From CBDAKK01 sp965196605 (lineage in GTDB: Bacteria > Spirochaetota > Spirochaetia > WTKD01 > G963693115), in assembly GCA_965196605.1 (NCBI GenBank), contig CBDAKK010000004.1, positions 62,001-126,000 on the forward strand: a stretch of DNA of 64,000 nucleotides, given 5' to 3'. Of this stretch, positions 17,494 through 26,502 are shown piece by piece (position 1 is the first letter of the stretch; every line of letters starts with the position of its first letter). The position numbers were made by a program, and so were the translations under genes. The notes below the pieces were generated by a model. That model made no database searches. It saw only the letters and a list, made by a program, of their open reading frames with translations, and had not been told where the DNA came from.

Positions 17494-18231
17494 TTAAGAG
17501 TCCTTCTCGAGGTAGCCCTTGGTAAGGACTCCTTTTTTATTATTGAAAAACCCATGTGAGGCAAAGCTGTAGTGCGTGTGCATGGAAAAAATTATGTGGT
17601 CTAAAATTGGCACGGCCATAATGTGACTCACAGCAATGAGCATTTTTGTGACTTCAATGTCTTCGGGGCTGGGTTTGACGTTGCCGCTTGGGTGGTTATG
17701 CGCGATGATGAGCGCAGCGCAGCGGTGCTGAAATGCCAAGGAAAACACCTCACGCGGATGCACAAGTGACTTGTTAACAAAGCCTACAAAAACCACATGC
17801 TTGTGAATGACACAGTGCGCGCCGTTGAGACAGAGTACAATAAAATGTTCCTGTTGCCTGTCGGCGTAGTGAGCGAGTAGCGGCAAGACATCTTCAGGCC
17901 CAGTTATTTTCCACTGCGCAGGCGTGCCTATGCGGTGAGACATTTCCAGCGCGGCGAGTATTACCATGGCTTTGGTTTTGCCCAAGCCTGTAAGTGCAAC
18001 GAGGCTTTCCAAGGTTACTACGCCGTAGTTTTCGTCTATCACCTTCAAAACCTTTCGAGCCAGCGAAAACACCGAGTGTCCCTTTACGCCACTCCCTATC
18101 AAAATACTTATAAGCTCTTCGTCTGACAAAAACGTCACGCCTTCATGAAGAAGTTTTTCTCTCGGGAGCATTTTTGAATCCTGTTGTGCATAGGCACTAA
18201 ATCGCATGTTCATATCATTACATACAGGCAT
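17494..18231 (-). CDS. radC: RadC family JAB-domain protein
   Basis: This is a 245-residue protein. The N-terminal part has a helix-hairpin-helix-like stretch (LESLVALTGLGKTKAMVILAA), and the C-terminal MPN/JAMM-like domain has HPREVF and the metal motif HNHPSGNVKPSPED (His178, His180, Asp191). RadC proteins are widespread. Their repair role is disputed, and a link to mobile DNA and recombination has been suggested. The start is uncertain, because ATGs at residues 7 and 9 are equally possible. It is convergent with ilvC and divergent from the hsd operon, so it sits between two restriction loci. Confidence 0.9.
   Translation of the reverse strand: MPVCNDMNMRFSAYAQQDSKMLPREKLLHEGVTFLSDEELISILIGSGVKGHSVFSLARKVLKVIDENYGVVTLESLVALTGLGKTKAMVILAALEMSHRIGTPAQWKITGPEDVLPLLAHYADRQQEHFIVLCLNGAHCVIHKHVVFVGFVNKSLVHPREVFSLAFQHRCAALIIAHNHPSGNVKPSPEDIEVTKMLIAVSHIMAVPILDHIIFSMHTHYSFASHGFFNNKKGVLTKGYLEKDS
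17498..17538 (+). terminator. ilvC terminator, inside the 3' end of radC
   Basis: The arms GAGTCCTT (17498-17505) and AAGGACTC (17524-17531) are followed by CTTTTTTA. The hairpin serves ilvC on plus and overlaps the coding end of radC on minus. Confidence 0.6.
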
Positions 18232-18436
18232 TTGAGAATTTTACTTGTGGTACAATCAAAATAATACGTTTTTGAATGGTCTCTGTTCAGCACGCTTTTA
18301 TGAGAATGCAGGGGCAGCATGTAACAAGTGAGTCGACTCTTGACCTCAATGGAACAAGAAACACAAAGCACAATTTTGAGTCTTGCAAAGATTGAGGACT
18401 GAGGTATTTACAGGTCGTGAAATAGAGATAATACAT

Positions 18437-20467
18437 ATGGATAGCATCAATTTCACAGAAAGATCAAATTTTATATGGTCTATTGCCAATCTTTTGCGCG
18501 GACCCTATCGTCCCAATCAATATAAAGATGTAATGTTGCCCTTGGTGGTGCTGCGTCGCTTAGACTGCGTGCTTGAGCCCACCAAGCAAAAGGTGCTTAA
18601 AGCATATGAAACAATGAAGGGTAAAAAGGCCGATAACGAGGGTGTTATTGATCTTAGGCTTCGTAAAATAACAGGTTTGGATTTTTTCAACAGCTCTCCC
18701 TATGACTTTCAAAAACTCAAAGATGATGCGGATAATATTGCAGCTAATTTTGTGCATTACATACAAGGCTTTAGTGCAAAGTTGCGTTCAATTGTAGCGT
18801 CTTTTAAATTTGAAGAGCAACTTGAAAAATTGCAAAGGCACAACTTGCTTTTGCTTGTGATTTCAAAGTTTGCAGAAACAGACTTGCACCCCGAGAAGGT
18901 TTCCAACATTGAAATGGGCTATGTTTTTGAAGACCTTATTAGGAGGTTTAACGCGGCCAGCAACGAAGAAGCGGGAGACCACTTTACGCCGCGAGAAGTA
19001 ATTAGGCTTATGGTTGAAATACTCTTTAAGTCCGACAGGGAAATTTTGGAACAACGTGGAAGCTTACGAAGGTTGTATGACCCCGCCATGGGAACGGGTG
19101 GCATGTTGTCGATTTCTGAAGAATATTTGCATGAGCAGAACCTGCATGCACGCTTGAAGGTTTTTGGGCAGGACTACAACGAGCAGTCCTACGCAGTTTC
19201 AGGTTCTGACATGCTGATAAAGGGACAGAACATAGAAAATATTGTGCTGGGTGACAGTTTAACCGAGGATGGTTTTGTAAATGCGAGTTTTGACTACATG
19301 CTTGCAAACCCACCTTTTGGGGTGGAGTGGAAGTCACAGGAGGAGTTTGTAAAAGACGAACATGAAAAACGCGGCTACGATGGGCGCTTTGGGGCGGGGC
19401 TACCGCGAATTACGGACGGGTCTTTTTTGTTTTTGCAACACATGATTTCTAAAATGAAGAAGCCCGAAGATGGTGGCACGCGCCTTGCCATTGTGTTTAA
19501 CGGGAGCCCCTTGTTCACGGGTTCTGCGGGTTCAGGGGAGAGCGAAATACGCAAGTGGATTATAGAGCAAGATTTGCTGGAGGGCATTATAGCCTTGCCC
19601 GACCAGTTGTTTTACAACACGGGCATTGCCACTTATATATGGGTTTTGAGCAACAGAAAAACAAAGGCGCGCAAGGGCAAGATTCAGCTCATTGATGCTA
19701 CGTCTTATTTTTCAAAAATGCGCAAAAGCTTAGGTAACAAGCGGCATGAAATTTCAGAAGAAGGGCGCAAAAAAATAGCCGCGCTGTATGAGAATTTTAA
19801 AGAGACAAAGCATTGTAAAATTTTTGAGAATGCCGACTTTGGCTACGCGCGTATTTGTGTTGAGCAGCCCTTGCGCGTGCGCTGTGTGGTAGACGAAGCA
19901 GGCCTTGCGCGCTTGCAAGAGTGCACGCAGTTTGCGGCCTTGGGCACAAGTAAAAAGCGCAAGAACAGCGCGCAGATTGAAGCGGAAATTGCGGCGGGGA
20001 AAAAACAGCAAGACGCCATTGTGCATGCGCTGCGGGAAATAAACGGGGTGTTTTACAATTACTCGGAGTTTGTGAAAGCCCTTGAGGCTGCGTTTGCACG
20101 CCATGAGCTTGTAGTGAGCGCTACGCTGCGCAAGGCATGTGTGGAGGCATTTTCACAACGTGATGAAAAGGCGGAAGTGGCAAAGGACGAGCGAGGGCGC
20201 GTAAAGGCAGTCCCCGAGTTGCGCGACTATGTAAACGTGCCATTGAAGGAAGCAGTTGCAGGCTACATGGCGCGCGAAGTGCTGCCCTATGTGAGTGAAG
20301 CATGGGTTGACGAAAGCAAGACAAAAGTGGGTTACGAGATTTCGTTTAATCGCTATTTTTATGAGTACCAAGCACCGCGGAGTTTGGAAGAGATAGAAGG
20401 CGACTTGCGCAAGGTTGAAAGTGAAATTGCGCGGTTTTTGCAGGATGGCATGGTGCATGAAACTTAA
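18437..20467 (+). CDS. hsdM: Type I restriction-modification methylase subunit HsdM
   Basis: From the ATG at 18437 the product is 676 residues. The start is set where the family begins (FIWSIANLLRGPYRP); an earlier in-frame TTG is less likely. HsdM_N helices come first, then DHFTPREVIRLM, the SAM motif DPAMGTGG (about 215-222) and NPPF (about 291-294). The C-terminal third is charged and helical, as in long HsdM proteins. HsdM forms M2S with HsdS and methylates adenine in the bipartite target. The first gene of the operon, it overlaps hsdS by 11 nt. Confidence 0.93.
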   Translation: MDSINFTERSNFIWSIANLLRGPYRPNQYKDVMLPLVVLRRLDCVLEPTKQKVLKAYETMKGKKADNEGVIDLRLRKITGLDFFNSSPYDFQKLKDDADNIAANFVHYIQGFSAKLRSIVASFKFEEQLEKLQRHNLLLLVISKFAETDLHPEKVSNIEMGYVFEDLIRRFNAASNEEAGDHFTPREVIRLMVEILFKSDREILEQRGSLRRLYDPAMGTGGMLSISEEYLHEQNLHARLKVFGQDYNEQSYAVSGSDMLIKGQNIENIVLGDSLTEDGFVNASFDYMLANPPFGVEWKSQEEFVKDEHEKRGYDGRFGAGLPRITDGSFLFLQHMISKMKKPEDGGTRLAIVFNGSPLFTGSAGSGESEIRKWIIEQDLLEGIIALPDQLFYNTGIATYIWVLSNRKTKARKGKIQLIDATSYFSKMRKSLGNKRHEISEEGRKKIAALYENFKETKHCKIFENADFGYARICVEQPLRVRCVVDEAGLARLQECTQFAALGTSKKRKNSAQIEAEIAAGKKQQDAIVHALREINGVFYNYSEFVKALEAAFARHELVVSATLRKACVEAFSQRDEKAEVAKDERGRVKAVPELRDYVNVPLKEAVAGYMAREVLPYVSEAWVDESKTKVGYEISFNRYFYEYQAPRSLEEIEGDLRKVESEIARFLQDGMVHET

Positions 20468-21614
20468 GGGCATTGCGTGGCTTGGGGAGATGCCCGAGGG
20501 GTGGAAAAAAATACAACTGAACAACGTGTGTATAAAAGAGTCGTCGAATGTTTCAATGAAATCTATTGAGCAAGATAGTGGCAACTATCCAATTTACGGT
20601 GCACAGGGATTTATAAAAAATGTTAGTTTTTATCATCAAAAAGAAATGTATATTTCAATAATAAAAGATGGAGCAGGTATAGGTAGAATAGATATTAGAA
20701 AATCTTATTCATCAATAATAGGTACTTTAGAATATATAAAGCCAAAAAAAGAAATAGATATTTATTATTTATACTACTTTCTTTGTAGCATAAAGCTATC
20801 GAATTATACTCGACAAACAACAATTCCACATCTCTACTTTAAAGATTATTCTAGAGAAATTATCCCCCTCCCACCCCTTCAAATGCAAAAGCGCATTGCC
20901 GATTTTTTGGATGAGAAGACGGCGCACATAGACGCCTTGATAACGAAAAAGCAAAGGCACATAGAGCTGCTTGATGAAAAACGGCAGGCTGTGATAACGC
21001 GCGCGGTGAGCAAGGGACTAGACCCACATGCAAAAATGAAAGCTACAGGCATTGCGTGGCTTGGGGAAATACCCGAGGGGTGGAAAAAAATACAACTGAA
21101 CAACGTGTGTATAAAAGAGTCGTCGAATGTTTCAATGAAATCTATTGAGCAAGATAGTGGCAACTATCCAATTTACGGTGCACAGGGATTTATAAAAAAT
21201 GTTAGTTTTTATCATCAAAAAGAAATGTATATTTCAATAATAAAAGATGGAGCAGGTATAGGTAGAATAGATATTAGAAAATCTTATTCATCAATAATAG
21301 GTACTTTAGAATATATAAAGCCAAAAAAAGAAATAGATATTTATTATTTATACTACTTTCTTTGTAGCATAAAGCTATCGAATTATACTCGACAAACAAC
21401 AATTCCACATCTCTACTTTAAAGATTATTCTAGAGAAATTATCCCCCTCCCGCCCCTGCAAGAACAAAAGCGTATTGCCGACTTTTTGGATAGGCAGACG
21501 CGCACAATAGACGCAGCACAGGATACAATTAAAACATCGATTGCATTGCTCAAAGAGTATAGGGCGTCCTTACTAGAGCATGCGGTTTTGGGTAGGTTGA
21601 AGCATCTACAGTAG
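20457..21614 (+). CDS. hsdS: Type I specificity subunit HsdS with two identical recognition domains
   Basis: This is a 385-residue protein. The two halves each begin IAWLGE.PEGWKKIQL and end in a coiled-coil spacer (QKRIADFLD..T..ID). The recognition domains between are identical in sequence, and their DNA is identical over 380 bp (20493-20872 and 21072-21451, period 579 bp = 193 codons). HsdS normally carries two different domains, one for each half-site. Two equal domains predict a palindromic bipartite target. The recognition DNA is AT-rich while the spacers are GC-richer, suggesting that the domain was acquired and then copied. Translationally coupled to hsdM. Confidence 0.93.
   Translation: MKLKGIAWLGEMPEGWKKIQLNNVCIKESSNVSMKSIEQDSGNYPIYGAQGFIKNVSFYHQKEMYISIIKDGAGIGRIDIRKSYSSIIGTLEYIKPKKEIDIYYLYYFLCSIKLSNYTRQTTIPHLYFKDYSREIIPLPPLQMQKRIADFLDEKTAHIDALITKKQRHIELLDEKRQAVITRAVSKGLDPHAKMKATGIAWLGEIPEGWKKIQLNNVCIKESSNVSMKSIEQDSGNYPIYGAQGFIKNVSFYHQKEMYISIIKDGAGIGRIDIRKSYSSIIGTLEYIKPKKEIDIYYLYYFLCSIKLSNYTRQTTIPHLYFKDYSREIIPLPPLQEQKRIADFLDRQTRTIDAAQDTIKTSIALLKEYRASLLEHAVLGRLKHLQ
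20493..20872 (+). repeat. Direct repeat copy 1 within hsdS
   Basis: Identical base for base, by eye, to 21072-21451. Differences start at 20491 and at 20873. Confidence 0.9.
21072..21451 (+). repeat. Direct repeat copy 2 within hsdS
   Basis: Second copy of the recognition-domain DNA, 579 bp downstream of the first. Confidence 0.9.
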
Positions 21615-21623
21615 GAGGTAGCT

Positions 21624-24611
21624 GTGAAGCATTACGACGAAGCGAGTTTTGAACACGCCATAGAGCATTATCTCACGCAACACAGTGGCTACGTTACAAG
21701 GGAGAGCGCGGCATTTGACAAGGAACTTGCGCTCGACACACAGCTGTTTTGTGAATTTGTGCGCGCCTCACAGCCGCAAACGTGGAACTACCTCGAAAGC
21801 CTTCATAAAAACAATGCGCCTCAGGTGCTTATAAAAGACCTTGTGGCCGCGCTAGACTCTGAGCAGCATGGGTGCTTGCATGTTTTGCGGCACGGTTTTA
21901 AGTGCTATGGCAAAAGCATTAAGGCGGCATTTTTTCAGCCCGCTACGGGCATGAATGCCGAGAATCAAAAACGCTATGCACAAAACACGCTGAGCATAAG
22001 CCGACAGGTGCATTATTCACCCAAGCACAACAAAAGCATTGATGTGCTCCTCAGCATTAATGGCATTCCCCTTGTCACCATGGAGTTGAAAAACCCCTTA
22101 ACGAAGCAAAACTACCTCCATGCCATTGGGCAGTATAAAAGAGACAGGGCACCCAGCGACAGGCTCTTTCAATTTAAAAAACGCGCCTTGGTTCATTTTG
22201 CCTTGGACAGCGATGAAGTGTATATGACGACCAAGCTTGCCAAAACGGAGACGGTGTTTTTGCCCTTTAACAAGGGGCGAGAAAATGGCAGGGGCAACCC
22301 CGACAATCCGCGTGGTCACAAAACGGCATATTTGTGGGAAGAAGTGCTGGAGCGTCATTCGCTGCTTGAAATTGTTTCAAAGTTTTTGCACCTCGACAAG
22401 GGTAAAAAAAACCAAGGTGAGCTTATGATATTTCCGCGTTATCACCAGCTTGATGTGGTGCGAAAATTACTAGCGGTTTCACGGAAGGAGGGGGCGGGGC
22501 ACAACTACCTCGTTCAGCATTCCGCGGGCTCGGGCAAGTCTCATTCCATTGCGTGGACGGCGCACAGGCTTGCTTCGCTGCATAATGAAAAAGCTGAAAA
22601 GGTTTTTTCTTCCGTCATAGTGGTTACTGACCGCAGGGTTTTAGACCAACAGTTGCAAGAGACCATTTATCAGTTTGAACACCAAAGAGGGCTTGTAGAA
22701 AAAATTGACAAAAACTCAGCACAGCTGGCGCAAGCCTTGATTTCAGGAAGCCCTATTATAGTTACCACTATTCAGAAGTTTCCATTTGTTGTTGAAAAAG
22801 TTGCTGACGTACAAGACAAGACCTATGCGGTTATTGTGGACGAAGCGCACTCTTCTATGGGCAGGGAGAGCGTGAGTGAAATGAAGAGCGCGCTTAAGGG
22901 TGCGCTTGCAGACCATGAAGTTGCAACAAATGATGATGAATACTCACGCGGTGAAGCCCTGCTCATACAAGCCGTGGAGAAGCGCGGGCATCAAAAGAAC
23001 ATTTCTTTTTTTGCTTTTACGGCAACGCCTAAATACAAAACCTTACATCTTTTTGGGCGACACAATTCGCCACACGCTACAGCTGACCCGAGTCCCGCGC
23101 CCTTTCATTTGTACAGCATGAAGCAGGCAATAGAGGAGGGGTTTATTCTGGATGTTTTGAAAAACTACATTACCTACAAGACCTATTTCAAGCTTGTAAA
23201 AAATATGGCGGATGACCCAATAGTAGATGCACAAAAAGCGCGCAAGGCTTTGATGCTTTTTGTGCGCTTCCATGAGCATAACATTGCTGAAAAGGTGGAA
23301 GTAATAGTTGAACACTTTAGGGAGCATGTTGCAAACAAACTACAGGGTCAAGCAAAGGCAATGCTTGTTACGAGTAGTCGCTTACATGCCTTGCGCTATA
23401 AAAAGGCAATGGACGCCTACATTGAAAAGTATGGGGATATGAAGACGCTTGTGGCATTCTCGGGTAGCCTTAATGATGAAGGGGAGGTGTATACGGAAGT
23501 TGAGGTGAACAAGGGCATACGCGAAAAAGAGCTCCCTGAAAAATTTGCGAGCGCCGAATACAAAATGCTGATTGTGGCAAATAAATACCAAACGGGCTTT
23601 GACCAGCCGCGTCTTTGTGCCATGTACGTTGACAAAGTGCTTGGGGGTGTACAAGCGGTGCAGACGCTTTCTCGTTTAAATAGAACTTTTCAAGGCAAGA
23701 CAGAGACCTTTATTCTTGACTTTGTAAACAGCCACGAACAAATACAAAAGGCTTTTAACCCTTATTATGAGCAAACTATGGTCGGTGATGAGATTGACCA
23801 CCATAAGCTTTATGAACGTAAGACTAAGCTTGAGAGTTTTCAGGTTTATAGTACGGATGAGGTGAATGAATTTTGGGATTTGTGTGTTGCCACAAAAAGT
23901 TTTGAAAATGCGTCACAAGCACAGCAGGGGTACCATGGGCATATGCACACCCTTTTAGATAAAGCGCTTTCGCGATTTTCTCAACTCGATGATGAGAAGC
24001 AAGAAGATTTTGTAAGTAGCCTTGTCTCTTTTAGAAATTTGTATTTGTTGCTTGCACAAATAATTCCTTTTCAAGACGTCGATCTTGAAAAGCTGTCTAC
24101 CTACTTGCGTTTTTTGCACAGCAAGCTCCCTAAGCGCAATGGAGCATTGCCACTGAGTTTTGATGATGATGCTACACTCCAATATTACCGTTTGCAAAAG
24201 GAGCATGAAGACTCCATTGTTTTGGAGACAAATGAAAACACGCCTATTTATGGACACACCGACACTACCCCTGCTCACAAAGACGCCGAGGAAGAACCCT
24301 TATCTGAAATTATAGCTTCTATGAACACGCGATTTGGTACAGAGTTTACCAAGTCTGATGAGTATCTTCTTGATTCTGTACATGAAGATGCAGTGCAAAA
24401 TACTTCTTTGCAAGCGTCTGCCAAGGCAAACAGCCTTGATAATTTTCGCCACTCGCTTGCTGAGACACTTGAAGTGCTATTTTATAATCGCATGGAAACA
24501 ATGGAACAAAACGAAAAATTTACGCAGAAATTTTTTAATGACAAAGCATTTAAAGAAGCAATTTTAGACGAGCTTACAGAGCCTATTTACGAAGCTATAC
24601 ACTCACAATGA
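21624..24611 (+). CDS. hsdR: Type I restriction endonuclease subunit HsdR
   Basis: This is a 995-residue protein starting at GTG, with GGAGG 5-6 nt upstream. The N-terminal HsdR_N nuclease shows SIDVLLSINGIPLVTMELKN (ELK of the PD-ExK site). The helicase motor follows with the Walker A-like HSAGSGKSHSIAW, the DEAH box VIVDEAHSS, FFAFTATPK and late motifs such as KYQTGFDQPRL and VQTLSRLNR. It translocates DNA on ATP and cuts unmethylated DNA at a distance, in an R2M2S complex. The length is normal and the frame intact. It is 9 nt after hsdS. Confidence 0.95.
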   Translation: MKHYDEASFEHAIEHYLTQHSGYVTRESAAFDKELALDTQLFCEFVRASQPQTWNYLESLHKNNAPQVLIKDLVAALDSEQHGCLHVLRHGFKCYGKSIKAAFFQPATGMNAENQKRYAQNTLSISRQVHYSPKHNKSIDVLLSINGIPLVTMELKNPLTKQNYLHAIGQYKRDRAPSDRLFQFKKRALVHFALDSDEVYMTTKLAKTETVFLPFNKGRENGRGNPDNPRGHKTAYLWEEVLERHSLLEIVSKFLHLDKGKKNQGELMIFPRYHQLDVVRKLLAVSRKEGAGHNYLVQHSAGSGKSHSIAWTAHRLASLHNEKAEKVFSSVIVVTDRRVLDQQLQETIYQFEHQRGLVEKIDKNSAQLAQALISGSPIIVTTIQKFPFVVEKVADVQDKTYAVIVDEAHSSMGRESVSEMKSALKGALADHEVATNDDEYSRGEALLIQAVEKRGHQKNISFFAFTATPKYKTLHLFGRHNSPHATADPSPAPFHLYSMKQAIEEGFILDVLKNYITYKTYFKLVKNMADDPIVDAQKARKALMLFVRFHEHNIAEKVEVIVEHFREHVANKLQGQAKAMLVTSSRLHALRYKKAMDAYIEKYGDMKTLVAFSGSLNDEGEVYTEVEVNKGIREKELPEKFASAEYKMLIVANKYQTGFDQPRLCAMYVDKVLGGVQAVQTLSRLNRTFQGKTETFILDFVNSHEQIQKAFNPYYEQTMVGDEIDHHKLYERKTKLESFQVYSTDEVNEFWDLCVATKSFENASQAQQGYHGHMHTLLDKALSRFSQLDDEKQEDFVSSLVSFRNLYLLLAQIIPFQDVDLEKLSTYLRFLHSKLPKRNGALPLSFDDDATLQYYRLQKEHEDSIVLETNENTPIYGHTDTTPAHKDAEEEPLSEIIASMNTRFGTEFTKSDEYLLDSVHEDAVQNTSLQASAKANSLDNFRHSLAETLEVLFYNRMETMEQNEKFTQKFFNDKAFKEAILDELTEPIYEAIHSQ

Positions 24612-25262
24612 ATATATAGCATGAACCACAATTGCTGTACCGTAGCTTTACGGGAACTTGTCCCAAAAAAAGCAGCCCGTGCACAGTACGCGCAAAAAGT
24701 TATATGCTTACGGCACACGCTGTTTCTGCCGCCCTGCTCTGCTAAACAAAACGCCTTTTGCGTTTTTGTAGCGCGATATCGCAGCGCTTATGCAACAGTT
24801 TGCATCCCCTTGCTACGCTCGTGACTTTTTTGGATACTTTTTAATACTTGCGCACAGCATCTATGTTATTACTGCTTTAGCACACAGGATGGTTTTCTTT
24901 GATGCAAGCTCCATGTTTGCACCGCACAGCGGTGCTTATGCAATAGTTTGCATCCCCTCGCTACGCTCGCGACTTTTTGGTTCTTTCTTCATCGTTGCGC
25001 TTGTGTCTTGTTCCCTATGGCGTTAGCCCCGCAACTGCACCACTTCTTTTTCTTTTTTCTTTGGTACCTTTCTTTTTTCTTTTTGAAAAAAGAAAAAAGA
25101 AAGTACAGCCGTCCGAGGCATCATCATACTGCATTAGCGTCTTGGCAACCAATGGCGTGAGTAACACATTGCGTGAGCTATAACACAAACGCTCGCGCGC
25201 AAGCGCTCAATAGCGTCTCACCCCAAAGGGGGGCGTGGGGGCATCTCCCCCACAAAGAAAAA
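24612..25262. repeat. Intergenic repeat block
   Basis: No gene is visible. The block includes a partial two-stem element near 24778-24824, a full one at 24901-24954, a polypyrimidine hairpin at about 25064-25105, a CCGTCCGAGGCATCATCATA segment identical in other blocks, ACCCCAAAGGGGGG, and a GTGGGGG/CCCCCAC hairpin at 25235-25253. Confidence 0.75.
24901..24954 (+). repeat. Two-stem repeat element, variant A
   Basis: Same core as at 5149-5202, with both stems intact. Confidence 0.75.
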
Positions 25263-25292
25263 CTTGACCGCGTAGCTTGTAAATTTTGCTTG

Positions 25293-25301
25293 TGGTATAA
25301 T
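25293..25301 (+). promoter_or_regulatory. Extended -10 promoter, probably leaderless
   Basis: TGG-TATAAT (25293-25301) ends 6 nt before the ATG at 25308, and no Shine-Dalgarno exists between them. Confidence 0.6.
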
Positions 25302-25307
25302 TTTTAC

Positions 25308-25883
25308 ATGTCGGAAATTAAATCATCTTTTGAAAAGGCAATGGAGCGCTTTAAGGACGTAGCGCCAGATAAGAAGTCACTGAAACGAAAAGAGTACGTT
25401 GATAAAGGCAAGTTGCTTTGCGCGCGCGTGTTGGAAAACCCACAGCTGGATATAGAACAGGAGCTTGCTGCATATTCAGAAGACGACAAGGAATACGTGC
25501 GCAATGGTTTAGGTGAGGCCTTGCTTTTGCAAATTGCGCTTCCAAGCAATGATACCTTTATGGGGCGTATAGAGGCTATTAAAACTATAGCAATGTCGCT
25601 TTCGCCCAACCCCGCTATGGTGGAGCAGCTTATCAAGCAATTTCAAAGCGTGTGTCAGCAGTACCTAGAAGAAAATGCAAAATTTGCGCAGCAGCTACAG
25701 GCGCAACTTGCACAAATTAATCAACAGGCGCAGGCCAACCCCGCGCAAGCACAAACGCTGCAGGCGCGTGTTTTGCAAGCAGCGCAAGAGCAACGCAAGG
25801 ATCTGCAAGACCATTTTGACCCCGCGGTGAAAAAGGTACGTAATCATTTGCGGCAGCTGTGTGGCTTTGCGCTTGAGCGTTAA
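25308..25883 (+). CDS. Helical protein of unknown function, Gln/Ala-rich
   Basis: From the ATG at 25308 the product is 191 residues. An open frame upstream runs through repeat DNA and is rejected. The N-terminal half is charged and helical (SSFEKAMERFKDVAPDKKSLKRKEYVDKG). Residues about 120-165 are a Gln/Ala-rich, probably coiled-coil segment (AQQLQAQLAQINQQAQANP). There is no signal peptide or membrane segment. It resembles short conserved treponemal unknowns, but I cannot name a family with confidence. The promoter geometry suggests a leaderless transcript. Confidence 0.75.
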   Translation: MSEIKSSFEKAMERFKDVAPDKKSLKRKEYVDKGKLLCARVLENPQLDIEQELAAYSEDDKEYVRNGLGEALLLQIALPSNDTFMGRIEAIKTIAMSLSPNPAMVEQLIKQFQSVCQQYLEENAKFAQQLQAQLAQINQQAQANPAQAQTLQARVLQAAQEQRKDLQDHFDPAVKKVRNHLRQLCGFALER

Positions 25884-25919
25884 TGCAAATTTGTAAATCA
25901 TTGGTGAATTTGTTGACCA

Positions 25920-26396
25920 ATGCAGAATATTGAGTTAAAGCTTAAAGACATGAGTATAACTACTACATCATCTACTACTGCATTACGCATTCTTTCATAT
26001 GGAATGATATTTATTGGCGCTGCATGGCTTGCGAGCGTCATACTCTTGTTTGAGAAATCAATAACTCCCGCTACAACTTTTGTTGGAATGATAGCCTCAT
26101 TTTTAGGCTTGGATGTGGCAAAGGTACTTAAGGCGACGTTTGATGCACCCAAAAATCAATTTAAAAGAATTAGAAAATTTCGATATGTGTTTTGTTTACT
26201 TATTATGCTCGCACTGTACGCGCTCTGTTTGGTAGTGAGAAACCAAACAGACGTTGTTGATACTGCCAATATGTTGACCAACGGTGCATTTGCTATTATG
26301 GCGCTTTTTTTGGCAGTCATAGGGGGTAATAAAATACTCACTCCTCACCACGGTAAAAACAGCGCTAAAACACCATTGCATTCTAAAAAAAGATAA
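25920..26396 (+). CDS. Small integral membrane protein of unknown function
   Basis: This is a 158-residue protein with four hydrophobic segments at about 23-45, 48-66, 90-107 and 120-138, a short polar N-terminus and a basic C-terminal tail. No conserved motif is recognised. It starts 36 nt after the previous gene on the same strand, so it may be cotranscribed. No clear Shine-Dalgarno is seen, and an ATG at residue 11 is an alternative start. Confidence 0.6.
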   Translation: MQNIELKLKDMSITTTSSTTALRILSYGMIFIGAAWLASVILLFEKSITPATTFVGMIASFLGLDVAKVLKATFDAPKNQFKRIRKFRYVFCLLIMLALYALCLVVRNQTDVVDTANMLTNGAFAIMALFLAVIGGNKILTPHHGKNSAKTPLHSKKR

Positions 26397-26440
26397 AACT
26401 AATAAACTTGCCTTTCTAGGTTGCGTTGAATAAGACGAAA

Positions 26441-26461
26441 ATTGTTATTAAAATTAACAAT
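26441..26461. promoter_or_regulatory. Inverted repeat upstream of the ABC operon
   Basis: ATTGTTA (26441-26447) and TAACAAT (26455-26461) form a perfect 7-bp dyad with a 7-bp spacer about 42 bp before the ATG. It could be an operator. No regulator gene is adjacent. Confidence 0.4.
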
Positions 26462-26502
26462 ATATTTATCAAACACTTACTAATAAGAGGAGCAAAAAAA
26501 AT

